Below are positions 12,215 to 24,939 of a DNA stretch of 64,000 bases, in pieces (the stretch's first letter is position 1; each line of letters begins with the position of its first letter). Position numbers and translations under genes: made by a program. The notes under the pieces were generated by a model that ran no database searches, was not told the DNA's origin, and saw nothing but the letters and a program-made list of their open reading frames with translations. This stretch comes from Thysanoteuthis rhombus (Eukaryota; Mollusca; Cephalopoda; Oegopsida; Thysanoteuthidae): contig OY735207.1 of NCBI GenBank assembly GCA_963457665.1, positions 45,804,179-45,868,178 of the forward strand, read 5' to 3'.

Positions 12215-12470
12215 TGACAATGTCATCCTCAGACAGCTGTTTCGTCGTATTGCGACACTTCAGTGTGGTTATAGACTCGATATCCACCTTGTGTCGCCAA
12301 GTGGGATTGTAAACATCGCTCCCGACTGGGAGTGTGGCGCTCTACACCTGCCCTACACAGAATTGGGCGGTCGATAGGACCGGATTTAGTGATATCTATT
12401 TTACGGATAGTTCGCCATCTACTTGGGTGCTCATTTCAAGAGTTAGAGGAGCGTTGCATATTTGTGTTTG
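12215..12470 (-). repeat. SINE-like family B copy (diverged)
   Basis: It shares the order of blocks seen in the other family B copies: GTCATCC-CAGACAGCTGTTTCG, TTCAGTGTGG-TATAGACT, a central tRNA-like part (on the minus strand TTCTGTGTAGGGCAGGTGTA), then TAGTTCGCC...GGGTGCTC and a GAGCGTTGCATA end. The middle deviates from other copies. Confidence 0.65.
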
Positions 12471-12504
12471 CAGATGGGTGTCTATATATGTATGTATGGA
12501 TGTA

Positions 12505-12677
12505 TATGATCCAACAGAATGATTATAAATTGCGTTATGTTACGTAAAACTTATTTGAAATAATCCCCCTCATTACACGGTTAATGTATCACTCGACAAG
12601 GTAAATAGAATAAACAATTAGAGAAAATAAGGCTGCTGTGGTTTCTGTATAACGTGATGCAATTCATAATCATTCTG

Positions 12678-12690
<13 letters not shown>
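12505..12690. repeat. Inverted SINE A body/tail pair
   Basis: The minus-oriented SINE A body (12508-12640: ATGATTATAAATTGCG, CCTCATTACACGGTTAATG, AATAGAATAAACAATTAG) passes within a few bases into a plus-oriented tail (about 12643-12690: GATGCAATTCATAATCATTC). The pair then meets a 60-base (AT)n array. The arrangement is the same as at 9718 and 42615. Confidence 0.7.

Positions 12691-12746
<56 letters not shown>
12685..12746. repeat. (AT)n microsatellite
   Basis: Pure AT dinucleotides for about 62 bases, between two SINE A pieces. Confidence 0.95.
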
Positions 12747-12749
<3 letters not shown>

Positions 12750-12840
12750 CAATTTCTTAATGTATAACTGTCGCGTTGACCGAGGATAAACAAAATGAGA
12801 ATTTTGCGTGAAAATAGTCATTTGGAACTTTGCATGACCA

Positions 12841-13150
12841 GCTGCTGTTTAGCTCAATGATTTGAGCAACGCTACGCTATTGGTTGCAGGTTTGATTCTT
12901 GCAGCAAACCAATTTATAATTGTTTGTTCTATTTATGCTATCTAGGTCGAATGATACATTAATCATTGAACGACGAGAGATAATTTGAAATAAGTTTCTA
13001 TGTAACACAACATAATTTATAATCAGTTAATATCTAGGCCAAGTGATACGTTCACTGTGTAATAGATCATTACAAATAAGAGCTTCAATATGATATAAAG
13101 CAATTCATAATCATTCTTTCGGATCATATATCCATTTCTTAATAACACAC
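12841..13150 (+). repeat. SINE A copy with a second partial tail
   Basis: tRNA-like head: A-box-like TTAGCTCAATGATTTGAGC and B-box-like GGTTTGATTCTTGC near 12889. The body continues with CTATCTAGGTCGAATGATAC and a tail to about 13030. A second tail-like segment (GGCCAAGTGATACGTTCACTG ... ATCCATTTCTTAATAACACA) follows to 13150. This suggests a partial dimer or nested insertion. Confidence 0.75.
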
Positions 13151-13159
13151 ACTTATATA

Positions 13160-13532
<373 letters not shown>

Positions 13533-13769
13533 CCGTTTTGTTGTTTTGTTTGTGATTGCACAGGAAGGTGAATACAAATGTAATTCTCTTGTTCGGTGAG
13601 AAGACGGTTAGAAGCCCGTCAATTACTGTCACTTAGAGACATGTATCTTTTAGCTTTAAGATGAACAGCAGGTGATAAAGAATACGAATGTATCTGCAGA
13701 TTTTGCAATTCATGTTTGTAGAACAACTCTCAAACGCAATCAACAAGGGATGGAAGACACTGAACGGTA

Positions 13770-13970
13770 AACAATAACAAAGCAAAGAGGGAAGAGAAAA
13801 ACGAATGGAATCGCAAAGAAAGAAAGAAAGAAAGATAGGGAGAAAAAAGAATGAAAGGAAGAAAAAAGAAAGAGAGGAAGGAAGGGAAATGAAAGAAAGA
13901 ACAAAAGAAAGAAAGGTAGAAAAAAAGAGAGAAAAAAGTGGGATTGACTAAGAATTGAAAACAAGAGAGA
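13770..13970 (+). repeat. Purine-rich (GAAA/GAAAG) tract
   Basis: About 200 bases of almost pure purine on the plus strand, with GAAAG and GGAAG motifs. The opposite strand is open only because it is all pyrimidine, so it is not treated as a gene. Confidence 0.85.
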
Positions 13971-13994
13971 AAGGGTAAAAATGAAGTTAGAGAA

Positions 13995-14092
13995 TATGTC
14001 GCCTGGGGTACCTCACTGCGTTTTAGTTGTGAGCTTGTTTGACAAACCATTCCATTTGGAGTGAGTTCGACCCCTACCCGGGGCCTCATATA
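13995..14092 (+). repeat. tRNA-like SINE fragment
   Basis: CGCCTGGGGTACCTCACTGCG resembles a decayed A box region, and GTGAGTTCGACCCCTACC at about 14060-14077 is B-box-like (consensus GGTTCGANNCC). It is followed by GGGGCC. It differs from families A and B and is probably a third tRNA-derived repeat. Confidence 0.4.
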
Positions 14093-14194
14093 TGTATTTT
14101 TGTCTGTGATATTCTTCTACAAAAATAGTTTACACATATATAATCAGTAGTATTTATATGTCCTTCCACACAAACACACACACATATATATATG

Positions 14195-14340
14195 TTTATA
14201 TTAAGAGATGGATATATAATCGAACAAGAATAATTATAAATTGTGCTTTATTATTTTGAAATGATCTCTTATTATTACGCAGTGTAAGTGTCATTCGCCT
14301 TAGACAGCGTAATATATGCATTAAGAGAAGATTTGTTGTT
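14195..14340 (-). repeat. SINE A fragment, minus strand
   Basis: Blocks AATTATAAATTGTGCTTTAT, GAAATGATCTCTTATTATTA and GCCTTAGACAGCGTAATAT match the reversed SINE A body. The tRNA head is absent. Confidence 0.65.
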
Positions 14341-14429
14341 GTCTAAGAAAATATAGCACCTGATATTGAGCTATATAATGGAATAAATAAAAATACGAGA
14401 TATATTCCCAGAACAGATCCGTCGTTAAT

Positions 14430-14625
14430 CGTGAGTAGGACCCCTCCAAAACCTTTGAATTTTTTTTTTCTCAGAACATTTTAAATTGTTTTCATGAGGT
14501 ATGCATGCCAAATGGTTGGGCCACGCCCAGGCTTAGTGACATGCATCGTGACAGAAAGACAGGCAAGCAGACAGACAGACATACGGTGTGACACCTTTCA
14601 CTTATTTACATAGATTCATTCGTGT
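14430..14625 (+). repeat. Dispersed repeat with CAGA tail (family C)
   Basis: CCTCCAAAACCTTT ... GGTATGCATGCCAAATGGTT ... then a CAGACAGACAGACAT tract and GTGTGACACCTTTCACTTA. Similar blocks recur at 36880-37030, 37520-37715 and 49515-49640, so this is an unclassified dispersed repeat, possibly a LINE 3' end. Confidence 0.55.
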
Positions 14626-14629
14626 GAAA

Positions 14630-15535
14630 ATATATTTTATCAAAGATTTCATCTTACATCAAATGTTTCACTCTCATATTATTAGAAATTAGGCTAAAAT
14701 ACTGAAGAACAATAGAATATCAAGTTTCAGTTGTACAGAGGAGGACCGAAAACTCATATATTTGGTGAAGGTAACCTGTCAGCTTCAAAGGAGAACCAGA
14801 ATTGACAAAATCGGCGCGGCCGTGTTTCTTATTGTCGATATTATAAATTTAAATTAGGCTTATTCAGCCGAATCGTAACCGATAAGAAAACATTGTTCAC
14901 AATAAATGCTATAAACTTAACGTGAGCAAAATCCATGTAGTTGATGTTATACCAAAAAATAAAATGATCTGAGAAATAATGAAATCATAGCTGATGTTTG
15001 ATCAACACTACTGGGATGACAAGGTTAACACAAGTGTTTTTTTAAAAAATCCACGAAACGGCTCAACAGATGATCCCAGCAAGAGAAAATTTACACATCG
15101 CACTATGATAACAAAGTATAGGTAAAACATTAATAAAAAAAACAAAGAAATTTCGTATATGTATACAAGAAACATACAGAAGGAAAATAATCACACACAA
15201 ACATCTTAACAGACACATAATAATGCTCACAGACACAAACCATGGCAACCAAAAATAAGCACAAACATAAAAATAGATAACATTCGAGAAACGAATGATT
15301 TCATATCCAGACTACACGCCCCAGTTTATTATCTCAAGTCAAAATTTAAGGAAAAGGGAAAAAGAAATAAATGAAGAAAAGATGAATAGTTTTTCAAGCT
15401 GTGAACAGTCTAATAGCTACAGAATTAGATTTCACCCGAAGAATGCGGGCCACTTTTAGCCGTTCGCAAGAAACTTCTAGTCGTGAAATAAATCAGATTG
15501 ACTCATAATTTGGTATTGTCATAAAGCTCTCTATA
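14630..15535. other. No recognised feature
   Basis: AT-rich sequence between repeats; open frames are short and without domain resemblance. Confidence 0.55.
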
Positions 15536-15539
15536 AGAT

Positions 15540-16850
15540 GCCCCGTGGCACTACAACTCCGCTGGAAACTTTTGCAAAAGGCTCACTTAGAGAAATTTGT
15601 CAGGCCAAAAGGATGGAATCCACATTCCAGGAGAAAGGGACTCCAAATCCTTAAGACCATTTCGACCAGTTTCATTTCAGAAGGTAAGATCTTCTTCGGC
15701 ATTTTTGCAAAGAGAATGCAACGACACGTTGATAAATCTATCTAGAAAGCTGGAATTCTTGGGTTTCCAGGGTGTATCGAACTAAGTTATACTGTTGAAG
15801 AAAAAAGGCCAAGATTAATATATCATTCAAGGTTGTCATTTTCTGATTAAGCCTTGAAAATGTCCATGGGCAGGCGATACACGTACTCGTAGATAAGGCA
15901 GTGAATTTAAAAAAAAATTGTTTCCAGAAGATGTTAGAAATCTCATATCAACGTACTCCGATTGTACATACATTTTTTTCAAATGGAATATATTACACTG
16001 AGTGACAGAAATTGAGCATTGGCATGATCACGGGTTGTTTAATTTTCACATGAAGACGGTTGTTATATCAAATGCAAGAAGGAACGCTGCCCCGCCAATA
16101 AAAGCTCATTTCACAGTCGGATCACACATGAAACATTTTACAAACAATCTGCAAATGAGAATCAAGCCTTCTAAATGCCATAGTCTATCTTCAAGAAAGG
16201 GTGCAATTAGGGAAAACACGTTCTCTATTGATGGGAACGAAATCCTTACAATCCATGAAAGGAACGTTGAGAGCCTCGGGTGCTTTTACTCTCTGCCTCT
16301 TACTTATCACCACTATTGGAAAAATGTGTCGAAGCAGCTGAAAAATGGCTTATGCTCCGTTGTTAAACGTGACTTTTCTTCCTCATAAAAACAGTACATA
16401 CATTACCAACGCCAGTCGACTTAATATTGTGGGATTGGCCGATATCTGACCGTTGCGATGAGTGTGAGAAGGCTGCTAGCCTCGAATACATCTGTATTGG
16501 TTGATAGAATTTTCCAACTAGTCATATAAGGGGACTTGGTCAGGCACAGGAAGTCTATGTTGCGAATGAAATTCCATCTACTTCTTAAATTAAGGAAAGT
16601 TTAAAAGAAGGAAACATTTTGGGGTCTAGTTCTAGGGAAAAGTGTAAATCAACGATATTCGATGGTTGCTCGGTCTGGAGCGTTGCAGTAGATTTGAAAT
16701 ACCGTCTTACTTTTCCTGCTGAAATCACGTCAACCGCACTGCGTCTGGACCTTGTGACCTGGTCAATCAAGTTAGAAAAATATGTATTATTTAATTTGTA
16801 TATGATGTTATTGGGAGATATTTTAGGTCCCACAGAGCAAATATAGCATT
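15540..16850 (+). mobile_element. R2/NeSL-like LINE relic (RT to restriction-like endonuclease)
   Basis: Fragments in three frames read as one decayed element. At 15660-15785 are SEGKIFFGIFAKRMQRHVDK and KAGILGFPGCIE, the early reverse transcriptase region. At 16150-16260 are MRIKPSKCHSLSSRKGAI and FSIDGNEILTIHE, the end of the RT domain. At 16435-16490 is CDECEKAASLEYI, a CCHC-like knuckle remnant. At 16665-16800 is WSVAVDLKYRLTFPAEITST followed by ALRLDLVTWS, where the family has the RPDIVLWS part of a restriction-like endonuclease. The palm catalytic motif could not be found, and an internal deletion near 15840-16000 is likely. Stops and frameshifts show it is dead. It is clearly different from the R4-like copies. 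Confidence 0.65.
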
Positions 16851-16859
16851 ATGATTACT

Positions 16860-19135
16860 GAGAAAGTATGTAAGTGATGGGTGATTCCTTTTGGTGTGAG
16901 GTATGAAAGAATTGGGAGAATATATTGAGAGTAGGATAGTTAACATGCGATCAATCTCATCCCAATACTGCTCTTAGGCCATTGTGCTACACTGTAAAAG
17001 AGAATTACGAAATAAATGGATAAAAATGAATTAACTGTTCTTTTTTTAGGGAAATATTGCCTGGAAAAAAACGAGGATGACCAATGTATTTCTATTGTAA
17101 TTGAGTGCCGAGGTTTTATTATTAATTCGATCTCGTCACATTTATCTAGTCAGAGAAAAATAAATGCATCAAGAGACTAAAAGACCGAACGGAGGCTTAG
17201 TTAGCATGAAATAAGCGCTTCAGCGTGACTTGGATAATCTATATCGAAGAAGAAGCATTCATTCCATGATTTCCTTCTCTGATTTACCTTACAATTGCTC
17301 ATTTGTTTATGATATCTGTTGGTCAATCAATAGGTTTGCCTTTTAATTTTGAAGTGATTGTGTTCAAATCCTTTCTGGTATTTGGCTGTGCGATTTATTT
17401 ATCTGATTCATTATGTTAGTTGATTACTTCATGTGTTAGTTCTTTGATTATGTATTGGCTGTATTCAAATACTTCCTGATTCATATAAAAGATGCACGGC
17501 TTTTTAAGAAACAACATGGCCACCGAATCTTTAAGCTTAAGATAACACGTGGATGTTTTCTACTGGTGAGAAAATGCCTTTTGTGACTTACAGGGTCGTA
17601 CTGAAGTAAAAAACATTTATCAATTTCTTGAATTCACTCATTTGTGTGATTTATTTCCTTATTTGAATATATTAGTTGGTCAATGTAATTCTTAATTACT
17701 GAAGAATAGTTTGCTATTTCTTGTTTTAAAAATGATTATTTATGAATTGGTGGTATTTCATTTTCCTCATGATAGTTATAAGGACAATGGAATCGCCATT
17801 AAGGTTACAACGCTGGTTGCCGATCATCAGTTGCATTTCTGAATAATTCCTTTGTGAAACTCCTGGCCATTCAGGCACATGAAAATGTCTATTCATTGAT
17901 TCGACACAAAGGAGACTGAGGAAATCCATATTAAGAGACTTTTATCATTAAAATACCTGTAAAATTAAACGTTATTCAGAATAAATAGTTGAAAAGGAGA
18001 TAGTTATGAAGCTCTTTTTTTTTGGGGGGGGGGTCAGTGAGGTCTTTTCTTTTACATTTGTTAATTACCAATAATGTTCTCGAATATTCGATTTGCGTGA
18101 TTTCAGGATTCCAGATCTAATGTGAAAAAACGAAGTTTGATCTCATTGAACTTATTAAAGCATATTCAAGAACATTGGATGACGAAGAATGCTGTAGTAT
18201 GACATCATTTGAATGATGGCTGCAGGTCGACTCCGGTACTATCCATATAAAAAATGCTTCCCAGGATACAGGAAGCGCGTTTAAAACTTGTCGGATGATA
18301 ATTCTTTATTTTTGGGTCCATACTGTTCACTAATCCAAGGAACTTTGCGATAAAAAGCAGCAAAAGATAGAAAAATAGTCCAAAATTAATAATGACTATG
18401 CTTTATCTAGGAAATTTGGGTAACTTAAAAGTATCATATACTACTAGATGTAAACAAACAATATAGCCAGGACTAAAATCGGATAAGGGAGAATTTTAAC
18501 ATAAGTGTATTATTGATTCCTTACCTCACGACTGCACATCAATCACTGCATTCTAACGCGTCACTTCTACCTAGGTTAAATGACATCTATCTTGATACAA
18601 ATGAGCATATGTCGTTTTCTTTTTCTTTGATATTTATAATAGCTTGGAAATTCCTCCAATAATTAGATTATATACACTAATAAATGTAACGTAGACAAAC
18701 TCTAGAAAATCACACTAATTTGTTACACCTAAAATTGATAGTTTATCTCAAAAGACATTTACTCGTTCGAGTAATTAAAGAAAGTATATACGCTTCGTGC
18801 GTCTATTTGAAATTCCATTTATGGTTTCGTTTTCAACAACTTCAACAAATACAAGTTTTTTTTAAACTAAAGAAGTCTAAAAAAATCATCGATTTTTCTC
18901 TGATGTATTTTTGGTGCATAGGAATTATTATAACACCGTTGTAAGGTTTTTTAAAGTACAAATGGGAAATACTAAGAATATAAAAAATGAAATCGACCCC
19001 ATAAAGATATATTGATTGCGTATTGATAAAATTAACCTTAAGACCAGTACGCACTCGGATTTTATATCGGAAGGAGTCTTGTGTTTCGAAGGAGCTCAAT
19101 GGTGGGATGATTATACTAAAGTGTAAGGTGCATGG
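16860..19135. other. No recognised gene; AT-rich spacer
   Basis: Loosely similar segments rich in TTGTGTGATTTATTT-like words occur at 17280-17700. They are too degenerate to define a unit. No coding sequence was recognised. Confidence 0.5.
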
Positions 19136-19139
19136 CACA

Positions 19140-20115
19140 TAACAGCCAAGAGTATCCCAGTAAATGATTACTGTATTGCTAGTAAGTTGCATCAGATTGC
19201 AATAACCAGTTAATGACACCAAATAATACTATGGTTAATGATGCATCGTTCATTAGATGCGTCGAGGAGCAAAAGAACATTCAATGAACATCAAACACAG
19301 ATAAGATACTATCATTCAAGCTCGTCAGTTGCATTGGATTGCCATAGCCAGCCAATGGACACCAATACAGCAATTTTACGATTAATGATGCGTCGATCAG
19401 TCGTTGGACTGGGTTGCATTAACTAATCAATGGACACCAAATATTGTACCATCATAATTGATGATGAGTTACTCGTTATTTGCATCGGGCTGCAATAGCC
19501 AGTCAATGGACACCAAGTATAATGATGCTATTATTGATGATGCATAGTTTGTTAATCTCATTGGGTTCCAATAATCAGTCAATGGACTCCAAATATGATA
19601 ATACTATGACTTATGATGCGACGTTCATTATTTGCATCGGGCTGTGATAGCCAGTCAGTGGACACCAACTATAATTATACAATAACTGATGATGCATCGA
19701 TCGTTAGTTTGATTGGGATGCATTGATCAATCAATGGATACCAACTATAATGATACAGTGATTAATGATGTATCATTCGTTAGTTGCATTATAGTTGCAA
19801 TAGCCAGTCAATGGGCATCAACTATAATAATACTATAATTGACGATACGTCGTTTGTTATCAGCATTGGGTTGCAATAACTAGCCAATGGAAATCATATA
19901 TAATGATACTTTGATTAGTCACGTGTCGTTCGTTGGTCGCATTGGGTTTCAGTAACTAGTCAATAGAAACCAAATATAATAATACTTTGATTAATGATGC
20001 GTTTGTTAAAAGCATTTGCTTGCAATAACCAGTCAATTGACACCGAATATTATAATACTACCACTAATGGCGCGCAGTTCGTGAATTGCGTTAAGTTACA
20101 ATAACCAATCATATC
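19140..20115. repeat. Minisatellite of ~75-bp units
   Basis: About 13 diverged units share the order GATGCATCGTTCGTTAGTTG, CATTGGGTTGCAATAACCAG, TCAATGGACACCAAATATAA and TAATACTATAATTGATGATG. The CAATGGACACC-like word recurs near 19202, 19279 (weak), 19353, 19428, 19503, 19578, 19656, 19731, 19806, 19882, 19957 and 20034, that is every 73-78 bases. The divergence between units suggests an old array. There is no open frame through it. Confidence 0.9.
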
Positions 20116-20119
20116 ACCC

Positions 20120-20740
20120 AGTTCTAAGGACGAAAGCAGTAGGAAGTTACAGGGATACGAGTTAAAAACCTAGCAAGAACAGGCCTGGTTAGTCACTCAA
20201 TGGGGACTGTCTCCTTGCCAACATCTTTTGGTAGCATGCCGTTTTGGGGATGATCAATCAAAGAACTGTAAAAACATTGATCAATGAAAAATTAATTTCT
20301 CTCACCTTTTGTTGGACAATGATCACTACGAAAAGTCTGAACTTTCAAAAAATGCAACTGAACACCGTCCGACTAAAAACCTATTCATGGAGGATTTCCC
20401 CAAAACAAAAAAACATGAAAAACAACCTGTCTCCTAAATATTATAAAGAATGAATGTTTAAATGTTCTATCCTCCAACTCTGTTCATGCAGCACGTACGC
20501 GTGATAAATGAATACATAGCTTTTACCCAGACCCACTTGAAAACTGAAAAAAGAGCTATGTTGACAGTCTTGGTCGACAGTTCCAAACAATTATCAATTT
20601 CCAGTTGCGACATTTGCATAAAATAGGATTTGACACCAGAATGTACCGAGAAATTAAGTTGAAGGATCGTTGTCGAGATTCCATATCGAAACCGTGAAAT
20701 CCGAGGCCTTAACTAATGAGAGGTACACGCACACTCACAC
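20120..20740. other. Unassigned sequence with a small coding-like frame
   Basis: Around 20290-20430 one plus frame reads with mixed polar composition (LLLDNDHYEKSELSK, then HRPTKNLFMEDFPK) and near 20560-20690 another reads YVDSLGRQFQTIINFQLRH. Both are broken and unlike anything I recognise; a decayed transposable element is likely. Confidence 0.3.
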
Positions 20741-20743
20741 GGA

Positions 20744-21195
20744 GATATATCATCATCAGTCTTTTACCGTCCGCCGTTGGACGTAGACCTTCACTAGAAT
20801 CCAACACATTCCTCTATCATAGGCGCTGCAGAGCCAGTATTTTCTGAATTTGTCTAGTTCATCTCTCCATCTTGTAGTCTGCTGGCCTCAGTTTCTTATG
20901 TGATCTCTGGGGATCCATGTTGTGTGTCGTGATGTCCATCGGTTGTCAGTCATTCTTGCAACATGGCCTGCCCATTGCCATTTTAGTTTTTAAAAATAGA
21001 TTATATGATGTCTCTGACCCCCGTTTTCTTCCTTGTATACTGTGCTGTCTTGTGATCCCTTCATGTGAGGTTGAGCGTGATTCTCTCATGCGCGCGTTGC
21101 ATGCTTCTCAGTTTGTTACTCTGTCTCTTGGTTAGGTTCCATGTTCCAACTCCGTAAGTGAGTATCAGGGGGATGAATCGGTACGGAGGTATATG
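20744..21195 (-). mobile_element. RTE-type LINE 3' end (copy 1)
   Basis: The minus strand reads YGVGTWNLTKRLTNKL, then ERITLNLTWR-like, RDIIESIL, GHVARMTD-like, and a C-terminal GLRPTADGK followed by a GATGATGATGA tail (plus: ATCATCATCAG at 20749). The TYG-ETW-LTKRL, WR-RD and GHVARM order is typical of the sequence after the RT domain in RTE/BovB-like elements, as are short trinucleotide tails. The copy is 5'-truncated and broken. Confidence 0.75.
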
Positions 21196-21199
21196 ATCA

Positions 21200-22425
21200 G
21201 TTAACAATCCTGTAGATCTGTTTGTTCAACAAAATTGGAACAACACGTTCTTTTATAGAAATATTTGCAGGAAGAGTCGAAATATCTAGAGTAGAGTCCA
21301 TTAGATTTTCTGAGGGATCATGGATATAAAAATCAAATTTCATGCCTCCATATTTTCAGGTAATAAAATCTGGATTAGCCAGTCATGTCGTTAGTCTCAT
21401 ACATAGGTTGTTTTTATAACGCTTTCATTAAATGCGATGACCTTAATCTTTCAAAGGGCCCACTCTGTATTGCATATTGTATTGTCACGAGTACGTAGGT
21501 GAATCAATATGTCCGTAGCCTAATGATGACCAATTCATTTATTTTTTTATCACAAATATCTATTTTTTTGACGTAAGCGCCTTATCCGTCATTGCACAAT
21601 TCAGTGGTGAACATTAATCCCATAGACCGAACATTATACAAATGGAAATTTCAGGATATTTTTCCGAATAAGAATTGCCGTATTCTGCTGTACATAAGGC
21701 GTATCCCTATCTGATCCTGAAAATTACCCAGCGACCTACGTAATGAGATCAAAGCTGAAGATCTAGCTTGGGATCCACCAATCACCCAAGTTTAACGATC
21801 CAGTCAGCTTAAGAATGGATATGAATGGTATCTTATCAAATCTCTAATAGGATGTGTCCTATATGCTGAGCCATCTTACGTGCCGAAAAAACAGTCAGTA
21901 GCACATGACAAAATTGGTTTTTGTATTGTATTTGATGTTTGAATTATGGAACTTTCAACCGTTATAAAACTCTCATAGTGAACTTGTCATTTTTGTTCGT
22001 ATATTTCAGACCAGATCTAGTTTTTTTGAGAAAATACTTATTGTTAATTGATTTGTGGGAATGAAATCTAATGCCGCTTAAATATTCTTAAATCAAACGT
22101 AATGGAAAAAAAACAATAACGAATAAAACTAAGCAATTCCATGATTTAAGGTTACAATTATTCGTGGAAGTTATTAAGATAGGAGCAGAAAAGTATCGTT
22201 AACTTCGAAAGTAAAAACAAAGAGAAATTCTCAGTGACAAGTTCCTAAATTCTCAAGGAGGGATACAGAGTTCAAAGAGAAAGGGAATAAGAAGAAGCCT
22301 GGTTGCTTGAAGATCAAACTTCGCCCCGACTCCATTAGTGCAACCTGTACTCATGGCACGTACATAGATAGAAAAACACGACTACTTCAGCCACTTCTTC
22401 GGATGTAAAAGAGAAACCCTTCGTT
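21200..22425. other. No recognised feature
   Basis: No gene, repeat or RNA signature was recognised in this stretch. Confidence 0.5.
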
Positions 22426-22539
22426 GAGGGAAGTGCAAAATTTCAATTTCAATCGTGACACATACACAGAAAATGTAAACCCTTTCAGACACTGAGTCGT
22501 ATTTCACAAAATGAAAGGGAAATATTCCCTCCACACATT

Positions 22540-22582
22540 AAGGGGAGTGCATGTGCAAAATGAGGGGGGTGCGTGTGCAAAA
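22540..22582 (+). repeat. Short direct repeat GGGGxGTGCrTGTGCAAAAT
   Basis: Two adjacent copies of a ~24-base word (GGGGAGTGCATGTGCAAAAT and GGGGGGTGCGTGTGCAAAAT). A related GGGAAGTGCAAAATTTCAAT occurs at about 22429. Confidence 0.6.
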
Positions 22583-22729
22583 TTCCAATTTCCTACTACG
22601 AAAGATTAGGGTACTGTACGTATGATTCAGATCTTTTCAGCTTTTGGTCTGGACCTGAACAGCGAGAACCTAAATGGCATAGTTGTTAAATAGGGAAATG
22701 AAAAAAAGAACAGATTCTATTCGAAAACT

Positions 22730-23145
22730 GCGACGTTGTTTATGCAATTTCTGACGATTGTTTCTGTCATTATTGACAAAATTACAGAATTTCGTGGAAG
22801 TTTCAGTATTTTACTGAAAATAAGAAATTTCGTTACAATTTTAACAAAATTATCTCTTTATAACTTGTCTGAAGTGAAGTTTGTGGTTGAAGTGAAAGCA
22901 TTTTTTTCATTCAAGTCGTCAGTTACAGAATTTCATCAAATTTCAATATTCCATCAAAAATACGAAATTTCATCGCAATTTCATCAAAATTATACAATTT
23001 AAGAGTTTAAAGGAGGTGAAATATAGCTCTGACTCAGATGAAAACATTTTTCATCAAATTCTACTGTCATATTATGAAATCAATATTCCGGAATTTTATA
23101 TTACAGAATTTCATTAAAATTTGAAAATGTCATCCAAATTCCTGA
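22730..23145. repeat. Degenerate AT-rich tandem repeat
   Basis: Two to three loosely similar blocks contain ATTACAGAATTTCATCAAATTT, AATAAGAAATTTCGTTACAA and TCATCAAAATTATACAATTT, spaced about 170 bases. The 88-residue frame across it is an effect of the repeat, not a convincing protein. Confidence 0.5.
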
Positions 23146-23149
23146 ATCT

Positions 23150-24935
23150 GACACATCTGTCTAACTGTCCGAACGATATAAACAAAACTACTTAATGGAT
23201 ATCAATTGAATTTTTTGAAAGGTTTGCAATGGGACAAGTAACAATTGGTTAGATTTTAGAACGGATTCATGCACAATTACTTCTCCTGACGACGGTTTAA
23301 TAGAGGTTTATGTTCTCTCAGTGCTTATTAGAGTTGTAAACGTATTGATGAATACAATTTTCAATAACATTAGCTTCAGCAACAACAGCTCATAATAACT
23401 TCTGATTGAAGTATTTTTTTTTTACATTAATGATACTTTTTTGATGGTGTAAATTGCTTTGATATTTTGTATTTGATCTTATTTTTCTGCTATCAGATCG
23501 AGCCCTTTAGTCAATGTTGAGGCTGCAAGTGTAGAAAAGTTTTTTTTCTTTTTATAAAATCAGATTTTTTTATTTGTCTTTCTCTTTTCTCTCACTTAAC
23601 ATTAAATTATTTTCCTTTCACAATAACTGCACCTGTGACAAAGTACAACCCCCCCGCCAAAAAAACTTTACTTTTTAAGTACGGATGATCAAGAATGTTT
23701 CTGTGAATATGAGGTGAGTTTCTAATCAATCGGGTGGAGCCTATTACCTCTATCTTTGATATTGACCAAGAATTAAAACATATTTTTCTAAAAAGATTAT
23801 TTTTTTTGATTTTGAGGCGCATCCATGTATGTTCTCTACTAATTTTTCCCTACATAATATTATAGAAGAATTAAATACGGTGCACAAATAAAAAGAAATA
23901 AGAGAATGAATGAAAGAAAAACTAGAGTAAATACGTAAATTAATTCAATTATAAGAATGTTGTTATTTATGTAACGTTTTTGCCATCTAGCATGTGAAAG
24001 TGTGAAACTTTACAATCAGGATGACCTACCCTACATTGAGTCAAAAGCAAAAAAAAAAAGATAATTGGTTCACGATTAGTCAATCAATTTCAAAATAAAA
24101 AAATATGCATGAAAAGTAACTCAGTAAATAAAAAATAGGTAATTTCATAGATGAAATATGTAATTCATTCAAAAAGAAATTTCATTCAATGGTTTTAAAA
24201 ACCTACATCTGCTCGTCAGTCATTTCACAACAAACGATGTTATTTCTTTCTTTCCCGCGCTGGTTACTTTCTTTTAAATAGAATTTGTAAGGAATTAAAT
24301 TGCCCGAAGAGATAGTTTTTTCTCTCTTTTTTTCTCTTTTCCTTTCTCTCTCTCTCTCTCTCTTTTTCATTTAATTAATTTCCTTTTCTTCCTCTCCCTT
24401 GTTATCCCCCCTTTTATTAAGATAACAGCTTTCTTTCTTTGTCTTGAACGCTATCTACCAGTCTTCAACAATCCCCTCATTGGGTCACTTTATTCCTTAC
24501 CAATCCTGTTAAGCGATTTGAATTTGGTTTGAGAAGAAATTTTTGCCATTAATAGAACAACCAGTTTACGTTGCTGTTGATAAAGACAATATCAATCGTA
24601 GGAGTTTGACAGCAACATACACTCATGGTTTGAATAAAGTATTCTGTTCGACATTCCCAGAGGGTTACATAATGTGACGGGTGTATAAGAAAAGCTTAGA
24701 CTTACAATGGGCAAAATGCAATGAAAAAAAAAACAACGAAGACGAGAAACCAGTCTGAATGGATCATCGTTTCGAGGTAAGAATCATTCTTGGTTTTGAA
24801 AATCTCATTGTTATACAATATTCTATAAGGATTTTTACTGGTTTTATTCACATAATAATTGATATTTATCACCGAATTAGGTTGATGCAAGGATTCAAGA
24901 TTTTCTGACAAATGTTAATTCGTAATGTACATAGC
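23150..24935. other. No recognised gene
   Basis: AT-rich, with a pyrimidine tract at about 24300-24370 ((CT)n). No coding similarity was seen. Confidence 0.55.
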
Positions 24936-24939
24936 GTCA

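Noticed and set aside
13730-14089. 119-residue minus-strand frame rich in Phe/Ser/Leu
   Set aside because: It is the reverse of a purine tract plus a tRNA-like SINE piece; no real protein signature.
19140-20115. CRISPR-like array
   Set aside because: The repeated part occupies the whole ~75-base unit with gradual divergence and no unique spacers; the genome is eukaryotic, so it is a minisatellite.
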